Below, piece by piece: positions 54,026 to 63,182 of a DNA stretch of 64,000 bases; within the stretch, counting starts at the first letter, position 1, and every line of letters begins with the position of its first letter. The DNA comes from UMGS1370 sp046957575 (GTDB lineage Bacteria > Bacillota > Clostridia > Lachnospirales > Lachnospiraceae): positions 62,001 through 126,000 of the forward strand of contig JBKUOG010000003.1 of the NCBI GenBank assembly GCA_046957575.1. Direction: 5' to 3'. The notes under the pieces were generated by a model, which saw nothing but the letters and a program-made list of their open reading frames with translations, did not search any database and was not told the origin of the DNA. The translations under genes and the position numbers were made by a program.

Positions 54026-55747
54026 TTACAAAAAGCTTCCTCCTAAAATCATGGAGTATACACTCATCATAACTTCATTGATCAGATCTTCCCAATCCTG
54101 CCAGGATGCTGCAAGCACATCCATCTGTTCTCCTTCCGGAACCGTTATCTCCGTCTGCAGTTCCCGTAAATAAAGGGCGCCGTCCATTTCAAAGGACACG
54201 ATGCCTGCAGCGTCTTCTACTGCTAAAGAGTCTAATGTGTAGTGAATGTTTTTTCCTTTTTCCAGCAGATCTACCACTCCATCCAGTGTAATATTTACAC
54301 CGGTCTCTTCGGATCCGTCTCCAAAAGAAATTCTGACAGCAGAATCGTTTGTAGCTCTGTCATATGCGTTCTCGTACTCCGCATACACTGTTTCGCCTGC
54401 ATACTCAATCTGGAATTTCCACCCGCTGTTTAATGCAGCATCTGTATATTCCCCGGACTTAGTAAAATTGCAGGTAATTGTATCTGCATTCTCTGTCATA
54501 GTAACTGCCAGGGTTCCATTCTGGGTAGGATAACTTCCTCCTTCCAAAACCGCCTTTGCTGTCATTACAAGCGTACTGCCGCTGTCTGCAAATGCACAGG
54601 AAACATCCATGGCTGCAAGCTGCCCTTTCTTTGTCACATAGACTTTCATGGTAATGTTTCCGTCCAGAATCCGCTCCAGTTCTGTAATTGCATCCTCAAA
54701 TCCTGTGTCCAGTTCTGTCCAGAACTCTGATAAAAGTTCTTCCGGAGCAGGAAGGATCATTCCGTCTGCTGCTGCATAAGACATCTGGCTCATCTCCAGA
54801 ACTACTTTGATATATTCCAGAAGATCTCCCTTCAATCCTTCATCTTCCATGAAAAACCTGGATGTTGTCCTAAGAAATTCTATGAACGCTTCTTTTGGAA
54901 TTACCACATCATATCCAGTACAGGTCTGCTCTTTTCCATTATACATCAACCGGGAAGTATCCGCCTTTGTCACAGTCAGAGCTTCTTTTAAATTTCCCAT
55001 AGCCTGGCTGCCTTCTTTGTAGCGCTGCAGCAGCGCCTTAAAATCAAATGGCTGTTTTTCACCAGAATAAATACTGCCTAAATAGGCTGCATAATTCTCA
55101 ATCGCTTGCTTATCTTCCTCTGTCAGTGTAATCCCGTTCTCCTGCATTAAGGGAGAATTGGCAATCTGCTCTGACAAATTATCTGCATAATTGATGGTAA
55201 GAACTTTTGATGTCAGTTCTGGAACCGATGCCATTATGTAGGTATCGTCTCCGTAAATATCAATGCTGGCTAAATCCATGCCGCTGTAGACAATTCCCAG
55301 TTTTTCAGAGAATTTTTTATTGACAGGATCTGAAGCCGTATCTATGGTAATTCCAGTTCCCTGAAACATACTAAATTCTGGCTCGCTGGAACCTGCAAAA
55401 GCCAGTTCGATTCCCATCTCACCGCCGGCAGTTTCAAGATTTTTAAAAAGCTGCTTAAATCCAAATACTTCCTCCATAGGATCTGTGTTTTCTGCTGCAT
55501 ATACTCCTTTTAAAGCATCCATTACTACGGTTTTTGGATCTTTATTTGCTGCAAAAAAACCAACTCCTATAGCTGCCGCTGTGATGGCGGCTGCGGTTCC
55601 TCCGATAATCCAGGCTTTTTTCGACTTTTTCTTTGTCTCATTCTCCGATTTTGGTTCCGGTTCACTCTGCCTTTCTACTGCTGTCCCACATTCAGGACAA
55701 ACCCATGCATTCTCCGGGATTTCTGCATTACACTTTGGACACTTCAT
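54026..55747 (-). CDS. Zinc-ribbon membrane protein of the ABC operon
   Basis: 573 residues. A zinc ribbon (C3, C6, C17, C20; KCPKCNAEIP and VCPECG) opens the protein, and one membrane helix follows (about 46-67). A large extracytoplasmic part of about 500 residues has YGDDTYIMASVPELTSK, YNGKEQTCTGYDVVIPKEAF and NITMKVYVTKKGQLAAMDVS. The latter resembles LolA/LppX-like or DUF6583-type beta-cup domains, but I cannot fix the family. It sits between the ATPase and the permeases, so it may be the extracellular partner of the transporter. Confidence 0.72.
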   Translation of the reverse strand: MKCPKCNAEIPENAWVCPECGTAVERQSEPEPKSENETKKKSKKAWIIGGTAAAITAAAIGVGFFAANKDPKTVVMDALKGVYAAENTDPMEEVFGFKQLFKNLETAGGEMGIELAFAGSSEPEFSMFQGTGITIDTASDPVNKKFSEKLGIVYSGMDLASIDIYGDDTYIMASVPELTSKVLTINYADNLSEQIANSPLMQENGITLTEEDKQAIENYAAYLGSIYSGEKQPFDFKALLQRYKEGSQAMGNLKEALTVTKADTSRLMYNGKEQTCTGYDVVIPKEAFIEFLRTTSRFFMEDEGLKGDLLEYIKVVLEMSQMSYAAADGMILPAPEELLSEFWTELDTGFEDAITELERILDGNITMKVYVTKKGQLAAMDVSCAFADSGSTLVMTAKAVLEGGSYPTQNGTLAVTMTENADTITCNFTKSGEYTDAALNSGWKFQIEYAGETVYAEYENAYDRATNDSAVRISFGDGSEETGVNITLDGVVDLLEKGKNIHYTLDSLAVEDAAGIVSFEMDGALYLRELQTEITVPEGEQMDVLAASWQDWEDLINEVMMSVYSMILGGSFL

Positions 55748-55802
55748 GCTCTTCTCCTTCCTTTGACCGGCATAGCCGGCTATGGCCTTGTACTTTACTA
55801 TC

Positions 55803-56474
55803 TTAAAATCTGGCAGTAAGCTGGGAGACTGTCAATCCACATGGAATTTCCTTTGCAGTTCCATCCTTCAGTACGTACATGCTGGAACAAACTGCCAGTT
55901 CTGCCATCTCATGGGAAGCTAAAATCACCAGTCCTCCGTCTCTTAAGTACGCCTTTATATACTCCTGGATTACTTCCTTGCATACTAAATCCAGGGCTGC
56001 TCCAGGTTCATCCATAATTAACAGCTTCTCATGACCTGCCAGAGCAGATGCAATGGACAGACGTTTTTTCATCCCTCCTGAAAGCTTCCCTACTGGTGTA
56101 TTTAAAAACTTGTCCACTCCCAGCATGGCAGCCGGACCATTTTCCAAATCTCTTTTCATGGCGGTCCGGTTGCCTTTATACCACAGACTTAAATTATCCT
56201 TTACGCTCAGTTCATCCATAAACGGATTCTCCTGGGGAACATAAGCAATATTTTTTGCCTGAAGGGAGGGATTTCCTAAAATCTCTCTTCCATCTATCCG
56301 GATACTCCCTCCATCTGCCTTTCTTGCACCCGCCAAAATCGACAAAAGCGTGGTTTTGCCGCATCCGTTTCCTCCTACAATCCCAATACACTGTCCGGGC
56401 TTTGCAGTAAATGAGACTCCTGACAGTACATTCTTTTTTCGGTATGTTTTGCGGATTCCTTCTACTTCTAACAT
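55803..56474 (-). CDS. ABC transporter ATP-binding protein
   Basis: 223-residue nucleotide-binding subunit. Walker A is GGNGCGKTT, the Q-loop AYVPQENPF, the signature LSGGMKKR, Walker B LLIMDEPGAALD and the switch His in LASHEM; all are intact. It lies 10 bases after the M14 gene and 55 bases before the zinc-ribbon gene, and should energise the two ABC-2 permeases. Confidence 0.93.
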   Translation of the reverse strand: MLEVEGIRKTYRKKNVLSGVSFTAKPGQCIGIVGGNGCGKTTLLSILAGARKADGGSIRIDGREILGNPSLQAKNIAYVPQENPFMDELSVKDNLSLWYKGNRTAMKRDLENGPAAMLGVDKFLNTPVGKLSGGMKKRLSIASALAGHEKLLIMDEPGAALDLVCKEVIQEYIKAYLRDGGLVILASHEMAELAVCSSMYVLKDGTAKEIPCGLTVSQLTARF

Positions 56475-56483
56475 GTTTGCTCC

Positions 56484-57950
56484 TTAATACATCAAAACAA
56501 AATCGGCTACCAGCGCCCATCCGGCCCGGTTTTCCGCCCAAATAGAGGCAAACTCTGATACCGGCATCGGACAGTCTACCTTTCCAGTCTCTACTGTAAT
56601 ACTCGGAACAGGATTTTCCTTTAACTGAGCCCAGTCTTTAAATCCTCCGCCTCCACCGCTGTACAGCATTTGGTATCCGCCTGTGGCGGCTGACATAAGC
56701 TGCGCCAACTGTCTGGAACGCTCCCGCTCTTTATTGCCTTCGATATCCCAATAAATTACCTTTCCCATAGAGTGGTAGTTTAGTACAGCCGCCCATGGAT
56801 AATCGCTGTTCATTAAGTTAACCAGCGCCTGGGATTCCGGCTCTGATACAGGAGTCAGTCCCTTATATCCGGAGTAAGAAGGCAGCATCCAGTTGCTGGA
56901 AGTGTTGGTCCACAATGCATCAAAATTGTGATTTAAATCCACACCTCTCGCATTGGCCTTCCATCTCTCCAGATAGCGGCCAAATTCATAGCTGGTTCTG
57001 CCGGCCGCCAAATCAGACGCATATGCTGTCTGAACGGTCTGCTTTAGCTCATCTGTATTTAGGGCATCCAGTCCAAACTGGCTTAGCGCAACTCCGTCTG
57101 GATTTGCCATCGGAACAAAATGAACGGCTACCTGGTTTAACAAATCGGATAATCTTCTGCCATTGTAAGCGCCGGTATCATAAAAGGCCAAAGCATCTTC
57201 AATCTGCTTCATCATCAGCAAAGGGTTCGCATATTCTCTGGCATGGATGGCTCCCTGAATCAGAACATGTTTTCCCGCATTGGGATTTCCCACAATAATG
57301 TCATAGATATTCCGGCCGTCTGCAGAAGTTCCAATGGTCGTAACCTGCATATGAGCAGTGCCGTACCTCTTCTGTAAAGACTGGATATCTGCTTCCATCT
57401 GCTCATAAGAATACTTGTCTGTTATCTGAACAACCGGATTTTCCACTGTCATGGTAAGAAACTCCTGAACTTCTGTCAGCCCATTAGCATCTGAAGGGGC
57501 AGAAGACGACATCCCCGGGCCTATCTTTGAATAATCGTTTGTATCACCGCTTGTATTGGTAATCGTCCCTCCACCGGACTGCTCTTCCATTCCCTGCCCT
57601 GGTCCAATCTCTCCGGAATCTTCCCTGGAAACTGGCGCTGTTGTCTCCTCTGATGGCGCTGTCTCTGATTCACCTGACGGCTCTGCCGCTGATTCGCCTT
57701 CTAGCGCCTGCCCTGCCTCTCCTGACGGCTCTGTCGCTGATTCGCCTTCTAGCGCCTGCTCTGCCTCTCCTGACGGCTCTGGCTTTGCTTCGCTTTCCGG
57801 CGCCAAAGAAGGTTCCTGCCCCTGACTTTCATCTGCCGGCGCTTCCAGGGCCGGAATCTCAGTCGTTGGTTCTGCCGCAGCAATCATGGTGGGAAGGGTA
57901 ATCCCAAGTATAACTCCCAGACCAACTGCATAAATTTTATTTTTTCTCAT
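56484..57950 (-). CDS. Secreted M14 zinc carboxypeptidase
   Basis: 488 residues from the ATG at 57950. A signal peptide (about 1-26, ending IAAAEP) leads to an acidic Pro/Ser/Glu linker with a 16-residue tandem repeat (about 30-150). The M14 catalytic domain holds the zinc ligands His and Glu in IHAREYANP and a His in NYHSMG, with the catalytic Glu in ITVETGK. Gamma-DL-glutamyl or muropeptide-trimming activity is typical of Firmicute M14 secreted enzymes. It is the first gene of the ABC operon. AGGGG precedes the chosen start. Confidence 0.88.
   Translation of the reverse strand: MRKNKIYAVGLGVILGITLPTMIAAAEPTTEIPALEAPADESQGQEPSLAPESEAKPEPSGEAEQALEGESATEPSGEAGQALEGESAAEPSGESETAPSEETTAPVSREDSGEIGPGQGMEEQSGGGTITNTSGDTNDYSKIGPGMSSSAPSDANGLTEVQEFLTMTVENPVVQITDKYSYEQMEADIQSLQKRYGTAHMQVTTIGTSADGRNIYDIIVGNPNAGKHVLIQGAIHAREYANPLLMMKQIEDALAFYDTGAYNGRRLSDLLNQVAVHFVPMANPDGVALSQFGLDALNTDELKQTVQTAYASDLAAGRTSYEFGRYLERWKANARGVDLNHNFDALWTNTSSNWMLPSYSGYKGLTPVSEPESQALVNLMNSDYPWAAVLNYHSMGKVIYWDIEGNKERERSRQLAQLMSAATGGYQMLYSGGGGGFKDWAQLKENPVPSITVETGKVDCPMPVSEFASIWAENRAGWALVADFVLMY
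57663..57790 (-). repeat. 48-base tandem repeat in the M14 linker
   Basis: About two and a half copies of a 48-base unit, in frame, encoding EPSGEAEQALEGESAT-type 16-residue units. Copies differ at only a few bases, so the linker length probably varies between strains. Confidence 0.8.
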
Positions 57951-57987
57951 GGTATTTTCCCCTGCTGTAATCAAACTGAAAGAAATA

Positions 57988-58122
57988 GAGAATGTGCCTT
58001 GCACATTCTCACGCCGAGCGCGGTCGCTTGCGACATACTACATCTTCGCGCGAGTACGTGTCCTGTTCGAAGCGTTTTTATATAATAGGAATATTACGAA
58101 GTGATTTCCTATTATATAAAAA
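57988..58122. repeat. Double-palindrome intergenic module between M14 and pnp genes
   Basis: Contains a perfect 10-base hairpin GAGAATGTGC (57988-57997)/GCACATTCTC (58001-58010), a GC-rich stretch with many CGCG/GCGA steps (58011-58074), and a perfect 17-base AT-rich inverted repeat (58075-58091 with 58106-58122). It lies directly upstream of the M14 gene and partly overlaps the T-run of the pnp terminator. It may be a mobile intergenic repeat. Confidence 0.6.
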
Positions 58123-58150
58123 AGGCCGCCGTCCATCAAGGACAGCGGCC
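58118..58150 (-). terminator. Rho-independent terminator of pnp
   Basis: Plus-strand GGCCGCCGTCC (58124-58134) pairs with GGACAGCGGCC (58140-58150) with one mismatch; on the minus strand six T follow (58118-58123). Confidence 0.88.
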
Positions 58151-58161
58151 CTGTCTATCAT

Positions 58162-60294
58162 TTACTCTGCATCAACCGCATGTTCTTCCCTGGCTTCTTC
58201 TTTTTTTGCTAAGTCACTTGGACGCATGCTTAAATTGATTCTACCCATCTTGTCAACCTCGATTACCTTCACAGTAACCTCGTCTCCAATATTGACTACA
58301 TCTTCTACTTTTGCAACCCGGCGGTCTGCCAGCTTTGAGATGTGAATCATACCGTCTTTATTTGGAGCCAGTTCCACAAAAGCGCCGAAATTCATAATGC
58401 GGGCCACTTTTCCTGTAAAGATCATGCCGGCCTCGATGTCTGTTACAATGCTGTTGATAATCGTTACTGCCTTATCAATCATAGCAGCATCTGTGCCGCA
58501 TACGCTGACTGCTCCGGTATCCTCAATGTCAATCTTCACACCGGTTTCTTCAATAATTTTGTTGATCACTTTGCCCTGTTTTCCGACTACGTCGCCAATC
58601 TTCTGAGGATCGATGGAGATTTGTCTGATCTTAGGAGCATATTGGCTTAATTCTTTTCTCGGCTGGGAAATCACCGGAGCCATTACCTGATCCATGATAT
58701 AAATTCTGGCCTCCCGGCATCTTGCAATGGCTTCCTCAATAATCGGACGGGTTAATCCATGGATCTTAATATCCATCTGAATTGCGGTAATACCCTTATG
58801 AGTCCCGCCTACCTTAAAGTCCATATCTCCAAAAAAGTCTTCCAGGCCTTGAATATCTGTCAATACAATATAGTCATCATCATTTTCCCCGGTAACCAGA
58901 CCACAGGAAATACCTGCCACCATACTCTTAATCGGCACGCCTGCTGCCATCAAAGAAAGCGTAGACGCGCAAATACTTGCCTGAGAAGTAGATCCGTTGG
59001 ACTCCATAGTCTCAGATACAGTACGGATCGCATAAGGGAATTCTTCCTCGCTTGGAAGCACCGGAACCAAAGCCTTTTCCGCCAATGCACCATGGCCAAT
59101 CTCGCGGCGTCCCGGACCTCTGGATGGTTTTGTCTCTCCTACAGAGTAAGACGGGAAATTGTAGTGATGCATATATCTCTTAGCTGTCTCGTTTTCATCT
59201 AAACCGTCTAACTTCTGAGCCTCTGATAATGGAGCTAAAGTACATGCATTTAAAATCTGGGTCTGTCCTCTGGTAAACATACCAGAACCATGAACCCTTG
59301 GAAGCAGATCAATCTCTGCTGCTAACGGACGGATTTCCTTAATATCGCGGCCATCCGGTCGTTTGTGATCCTTTAAAATCATCTTACGCACTGTCTTTTT
59401 CTGGTACTGATAAATGGCATCGCCAAGAAGAGACAGCCACTCTTCATTTTCTGCAAAAGCTTCTTCCAGACGTTCCGTAATCACGCGGATATTCTCTTCT
59501 CTCTTCTGTTTTTCGTCTGTAAAGACTGCTTCTTCCATCTCCTCTGGAGTCACAATCTCCTTGATTGCGTCAAATAGTTCCTCCGGAACTGCACAGCTTT
59601 CGTAAGAATGCTTTTCCTTACCGCACTCTGCCACAATCGTATCTATAAAGCGGATAATCTCCTGATTTACTTCATGAGCTTTAAAAATGGCGTCAATCAT
59701 AACGTTTTCCGGAACTTCCTTAGCGCCCGCTTCGATCATGATCACCTTTTCTCTGGTGGAAGCAACCGTCAAAGCCATATCAGAAACTTTCTTCTGGGCA
59801 TTGGTCGGGTTAATAACAAACTCGCCGTCAATCAAACCGATCTGGGTGGTAGCACATGGACCATCAAAAGGAATGTCTGAAATGGTTGCTGCTATTGCAG
59901 AACCCAGCATAGCGGTAAGTTCCGGGCTGCAGTCCGGATCTACAGACATTACCAGATTGTTTAAGGTAACATCATTGCGGTAATCTTTTGGAAACAGGGG
60001 GCGCATCGGTCTGTCAATCACGCGGGAAGTTAAAATTGCATTTTCAGAGGCTTTCCCCTCTCTCTTATTAAATCCTCCCGGAATCTTTCCAACAGAATAC
60101 AATTTTTCTTCATATTCAACACTTAACGGGAAAAAATCAATTCCTTCTCTCGGCTTGTCGGATGCGGTTGCTGTAGAAAGAACTACCGTATCCCCGTAGT
60201 GCATAAATGCGGCTCCATTGGCCTGGGCTGCCACTCTGCCTACATCTACAGTCAGAGTACGGCCTGCTAATTCCATACTAAAACTCTTATACAT
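58162..60294 (-). CDS. pnp: Polyribonucleotide nucleotidyltransferase
   Basis: 3'-5' phosphorolytic exoribonuclease. Two RNase PH domains (GIDFFPLSVEYEEKLYSVGK, then FGDMDFKVGGTHKGITAIQMD) flank a helical domain, and KH (VVGKQGKVINKIIEETG) and S1 (GKVARIMNFGAFVELAPNKDG) domains end the protein. Length 710 is normal. The start at 60294 has AAGGAG seven bases upstream; the frame extends 28 codons further without support. It follows rpsO as in most bacteria. Confidence 0.97.
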   Translation of the reverse strand: MYKSFSMELAGRTLTVDVGRVAAQANGAAFMHYGDTVVLSTATASDKPREGIDFFPLSVEYEEKLYSVGKIPGGFNKREGKASENAILTSRVIDRPMRPLFPKDYRNDVTLNNLVMSVDPDCSPELTAMLGSAIAATISDIPFDGPCATTQIGLIDGEFVINPTNAQKKVSDMALTVASTREKVIMIEAGAKEVPENVMIDAIFKAHEVNQEIIRFIDTIVAECGKEKHSYESCAVPEELFDAIKEIVTPEEMEEAVFTDEKQKREENIRVITERLEEAFAENEEWLSLLGDAIYQYQKKTVRKMILKDHKRPDGRDIKEIRPLAAEIDLLPRVHGSGMFTRGQTQILNACTLAPLSEAQKLDGLDENETAKRYMHHYNFPSYSVGETKPSRGPGRREIGHGALAEKALVPVLPSEEEFPYAIRTVSETMESNGSTSQASICASTLSLMAAGVPIKSMVAGISCGLVTGENDDDYIVLTDIQGLEDFFGDMDFKVGGTHKGITAIQMDIKIHGLTRPIIEEAIARCREARIYIMDQVMAPVISQPRKELSQYAPKIRQISIDPQKIGDVVGKQGKVINKIIEETGVKIDIEDTGAVSVCGTDAAMIDKAVTIINSIVTDIEAGMIFTGKVARIMNFGAFVELAPNKDGMIHISKLADRRVAKVEDVVNIGDEVTVKVIEVDKMGRINLSMRPSDLAKKEEAREEHAVDAE

Positions 60295-60458
60295 GTTTGT
60301 CTCCTTCTTACTCTTAAAATGTTCTCTCTTTATCTGCGGTAAAAGACCCGAAACTACTGACCTGTACATGACCGCCACAAATGTCTGTCATATATACGTC
60401 AGCGGTCTCGGTACGTCTTCCGCAAAAGGAGAATTGTTAAACTGCTACAACAAATATA

Positions 60459-60480
60459 GGGCGGAGAAAACTCTCCACCC
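60459..60480 (-). other. Hairpin between rpsO and pnp
   Basis: GGGCGGAGA (60459-60467) with TCTCCACCC (60472-60480) forms a stem with one G-U pair on the minus-strand RNA and no T-run. It is probably a processing or attenuation site as known for rpsO-pnp intergenic regions, not a full terminator. Confidence 0.5.
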
Positions 60481-60494
60481 TAACAGCAGCAAAA

Positions 60495-60761
60495 TTACTT
60501 TCTGATGCCTAACTTCTCGATCAATGTACGATATCCTTCCAGGTCTGTCTTCTTTAAATAGTCTAACAGACCGCGTCTCTGACCTACCATCATCAGAAGG
60601 CCGCGTCTGGAGTGATGATCCTTAGGATTGCTCTTTAAATGCTCGGTTAATTCAGTAATTCTTGCAGTCAAGATAGCGATCTGAACTTCTGGTGAACCGG
60701 TATCTCCTGGCTTTCTGCCGTACTCTGCGATAATAGCTGCTTTCTTTTCCTTAGAAATCAT
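60495..60761 (-). CDS. rpsO: 30S ribosomal protein S15
   Basis: 88-residue primary 16S rRNA-binding protein. The family core is intact: DTGSPEVQIAILTARI, the DHHSRRGLL loop and RRGLLDYLKK. The start at 60761 follows an AAGGAGG site. It has its own promoter and a structured leader. Confidence 0.97.
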   Translation of the reverse strand: MISKEKKAAIIAEYGRKPGDTGSPEVQIAILTARITELTEHLKSNPKDHHSRRGLLMMVGQRRGLLDYLKKTDLEGYRTLIEKLGIRK

Positions 60762-60889
60762 GGGAATATCCTCCTTATAATAAATGAAATCTAACCGCAA
60801 ACCAAGCCGAGGTTGGAGTCTTCCTGCCGGCTGAGTTTCGGCGTTTACTCATACTTAATTATGATAGCATAGGAACAAATCGCTGTCAA
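60762..60889 (-). promoter_or_regulatory. rpsO promoter and structured leader
   Basis: On the minus strand TTGACA (60884-60889) and TATCAT (60861-60866) are 17 bases apart. The leader of about 90 bases contains paired elements GCCGA...TCGGC and CTCAGCCGGC, which could be an S15-binding autoregulatory structure as known in other Gram-positives; I cannot confirm the fold. Confidence 0.65.
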
Positions 60890-60899
60890 GGCTGAACCA

Positions 60900-63182
60900 T
60901 CAGGATTTTTCTTCTGCTTCTCTGATGTCGGTTCCTTCATAAAAGAAATTTAAAATTGTTTTATAATCTTTCCCGTCTTTTGCCATCTCCTGCGCTCCGT
61001 TCTGGCTCATGCCTGCCCCATGTCCATAGCCGCCGCCGTAAATATAAAATGACAGAACGCCGTCTGTACTGGTTCTCTTTTCAATAGATATGTAAGCACT
61101 TGGCAAAATTGCAAATCCGGTCTGGACATTCCCGTCCTTTTTTACAATCTCCAGACCCACATCTCCCAAAACGCTGCGAATCGGATTCTGTCCTTCCAGA
61201 ATCTTCTCTCCTTCTGTTCCCTGAATCTCTAACTTTTGAACTACGCCTCCAGGTCCCCTCTCCAGCACTTCCATGTTTGTAATTTCCCCGATATCCGGCA
61301 CTTTTTTCTGCAAATCTGATGCGGAAATCTTTGTCTCCCAGCGGTACATAGGATAACTCTGATCATAGGACGGATAATCCTTGTTTTTAATAAATTCGGA
61401 AAATGCAGCATTGCTGGACAAATCCAGGCATTCCTTTCGATCTCTCAGCTCCCTGGCCTTCAAATATGGCGCTGCCGCTTTGCTGCCGCCCCAGGCACTG
61501 CCGTCTGTTGTATGACCGCAGGATGTGGAAAAATAAAATGCCTCTATTGCGTTTCCCTCATAAAACAGCATCTGGCCATAAGTGGCAGTTACTGCCTCCG
61601 TGGTTTTTGCAAATTCTTCTGTGTTGTTGTACACCTGAAATCGAGTGCTGTCATCTACATGGGCGCCGTACTGACTGTAGCTGTTGCCTAAAATCTGCCG
61701 GTAAGCATAGGTTCTGGCGCAGACTGCCTGTGCTTTTAATGCTTCCAGCTCATAGCTGGCCGGCATCTCACTGGGAACTACTTTCTTTAAGTAATCCTCC
61801 AAATATAAGTCATTGACAATGGTAAGACCTTGTGGTTCTTCTTTAATTTCAATAGTTCCGCAGTAAGAAGGAGTTCCCTGACTTCTGGAAATGGAAGAAA
61901 TCAAGATCTGCCCGTCTTTTGTCACCGGTGTAATAACCGCCCGGCCTTCCTTTAAATACTTGCCGCCCGGTTCAATGGTCAGGCTTTCCCCTGCTTTTAA
62001 CTTTTTTTCCTTTTTTCCATAAGAAAGCACTGCATCTGTATCCGGAGTCAGGGTCACAGATGGATGGAAAACCGATTCAAAACCAGTATTCATCAGAAGC
62101 ACCCGGATTCGCTCTGCATCAAACTCTCTGGTTATTAAGGCCGCACACAGCTTTCCATTGCTGGTGACAAATTCCTGATTGTCGTATCCTACCAGGATAT
62201 CTGAAAGTTCCATCTCTTTATACTCTCCGTAAACCTTGTGGACCCGGAATTTTTTTTCCAGCGGGATCAGTCCGTACCCTTCTATCTCAATCCCGGCATC
62301 GCTGACCGACAGAACTTTTCCCTTAATCCGGTCCTCCTGAATGGAGATCTTAACTAATTTTCCGGATTTTAATTCCAGATCTACCAGATTGTTGCGGAAA
62401 TCTTCCAGATTTTCAATTCCTTTCCCGGAAAATGTTCTGCAGACACTGCCTAAATGAACCTGAAACGTATCGCTCCCACTATCATCCAGCCATACATTTT
62501 CATACACCACATCTTCGGAAATCAATTTGCGGACAGCTATCATTTCCTGCCCCCGCACCATAATTTCCAGTTTGCAGTCTATGTATGCATCCAGGGCCAG
62601 GCCCTCAAATCGAAAATCTCCTTGGCTGGTATAAGCCATCCAGCTCTCCGAAGGCTGAATGTTGGACGGCGTCCCATATAAAAGGACCTCCAGAATCTCC
62701 ACGCCGCCTTCTATGTCTAAAGCGCCTGTTTCCTTTAACAGTTTCTCATAAATCTTCCAAAAATCTTCCTCCGGATAGGGATTATCCTTATTTTTTCGGA
62801 CCATCCCCACAGAAGATTCCAGCGGTTTTGAAAAAGCTCCAGCCATATGGCTGACCTCTTCATAGGTGATTTCCTTTTGGGCAGATTCCGCTGTAGGCTT
62901 TGTCAGCTCTTCTGATAAAATCCCCTTATCATACAGATAATCCATATAAGGCACATACCAGTTGTTCTGCTCTTTCTGAGAAAAATAAGAGTCCCTTTTC
63001 TTTTCCTTATATGTAAGCACTCCCTCTCTGGTTTCCATCATAAGAGCCACTGCCTTAGCTGCCCGCGCCCTGGTAATTCCCTCTTCCTTTCTCTCCGGCT
63101 CCAAAACCACAATAATCGTTATAAGCGCCAGAACCAGAGAGAGGATTGCCCCTATCCGCACAATGAATGACTTTCTGCTCAT
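60900..63182 (-). CDS. SpoIID/LytB-domain protein with S-layer-like N-terminus
   Basis: 760 residues. A signal-anchor helix (about 7-26) precedes a region with SLH-like traits (ARAAKAVALMMETREGVLTY and YMDYLYDKGILS), then a long beta-rich middle. The C-terminal SpoIID domain (about 460-755) has VVPSEMP with the catalytic Glu, ALKAQAVCARTYAYRQ, STSCGHT and GYGHGAGMSQNGAQEMA. SpoIID-type enzymes are lytic transglycosylases acting in engulfment or wall turnover; this larger form may be vegetative. It overlaps the next gene by four bases. Confidence 0.87.
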   Translation of the reverse strand: MSRKSFIVRIGAILSLVLALITIIVVLEPERKEEGITRARAAKAVALMMETREGVLTYKEKKRDSYFSQKEQNNWYVPYMDYLYDKGILSEELTKPTAESAQKEITYEEVSHMAGAFSKPLESSVGMVRKNKDNPYPEEDFWKIYEKLLKETGALDIEGGVEILEVLLYGTPSNIQPSESWMAYTSQGDFRFEGLALDAYIDCKLEIMVRGQEMIAVRKLISEDVVYENVWLDDSGSDTFQVHLGSVCRTFSGKGIENLEDFRNNLVDLELKSGKLVKISIQEDRIKGKVLSVSDAGIEIEGYGLIPLEKKFRVHKVYGEYKEMELSDILVGYDNQEFVTSNGKLCAALITREFDAERIRVLLMNTGFESVFHPSVTLTPDTDAVLSYGKKEKKLKAGESLTIEPGGKYLKEGRAVITPVTKDGQILISSISRSQGTPSYCGTIEIKEEPQGLTIVNDLYLEDYLKKVVPSEMPASYELEALKAQAVCARTYAYRQILGNSYSQYGAHVDDSTRFQVYNNTEEFAKTTEAVTATYGQMLFYEGNAIEAFYFSTSCGHTTDGSAWGGSKAAAPYLKARELRDRKECLDLSSNAAFSEFIKNKDYPSYDQSYPMYRWETKISASDLQKKVPDIGEITNMEVLERGPGGVVQKLEIQGTEGEKILEGQNPIRSVLGDVGLEIVKKDGNVQTGFAILPSAYISIEKRTSTDGVLSFYIYGGGYGHGAGMSQNGAQEMAKDGKDYKTILNFFYEGTDIREAEEKS

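Noticed and set aside
57556..57901. Plus-strand Ser/Pro/Ala- and Leu-rich frames
   Set aside because: They only mirror the 48-base tandem repeat of the M14 linker on the other strand.
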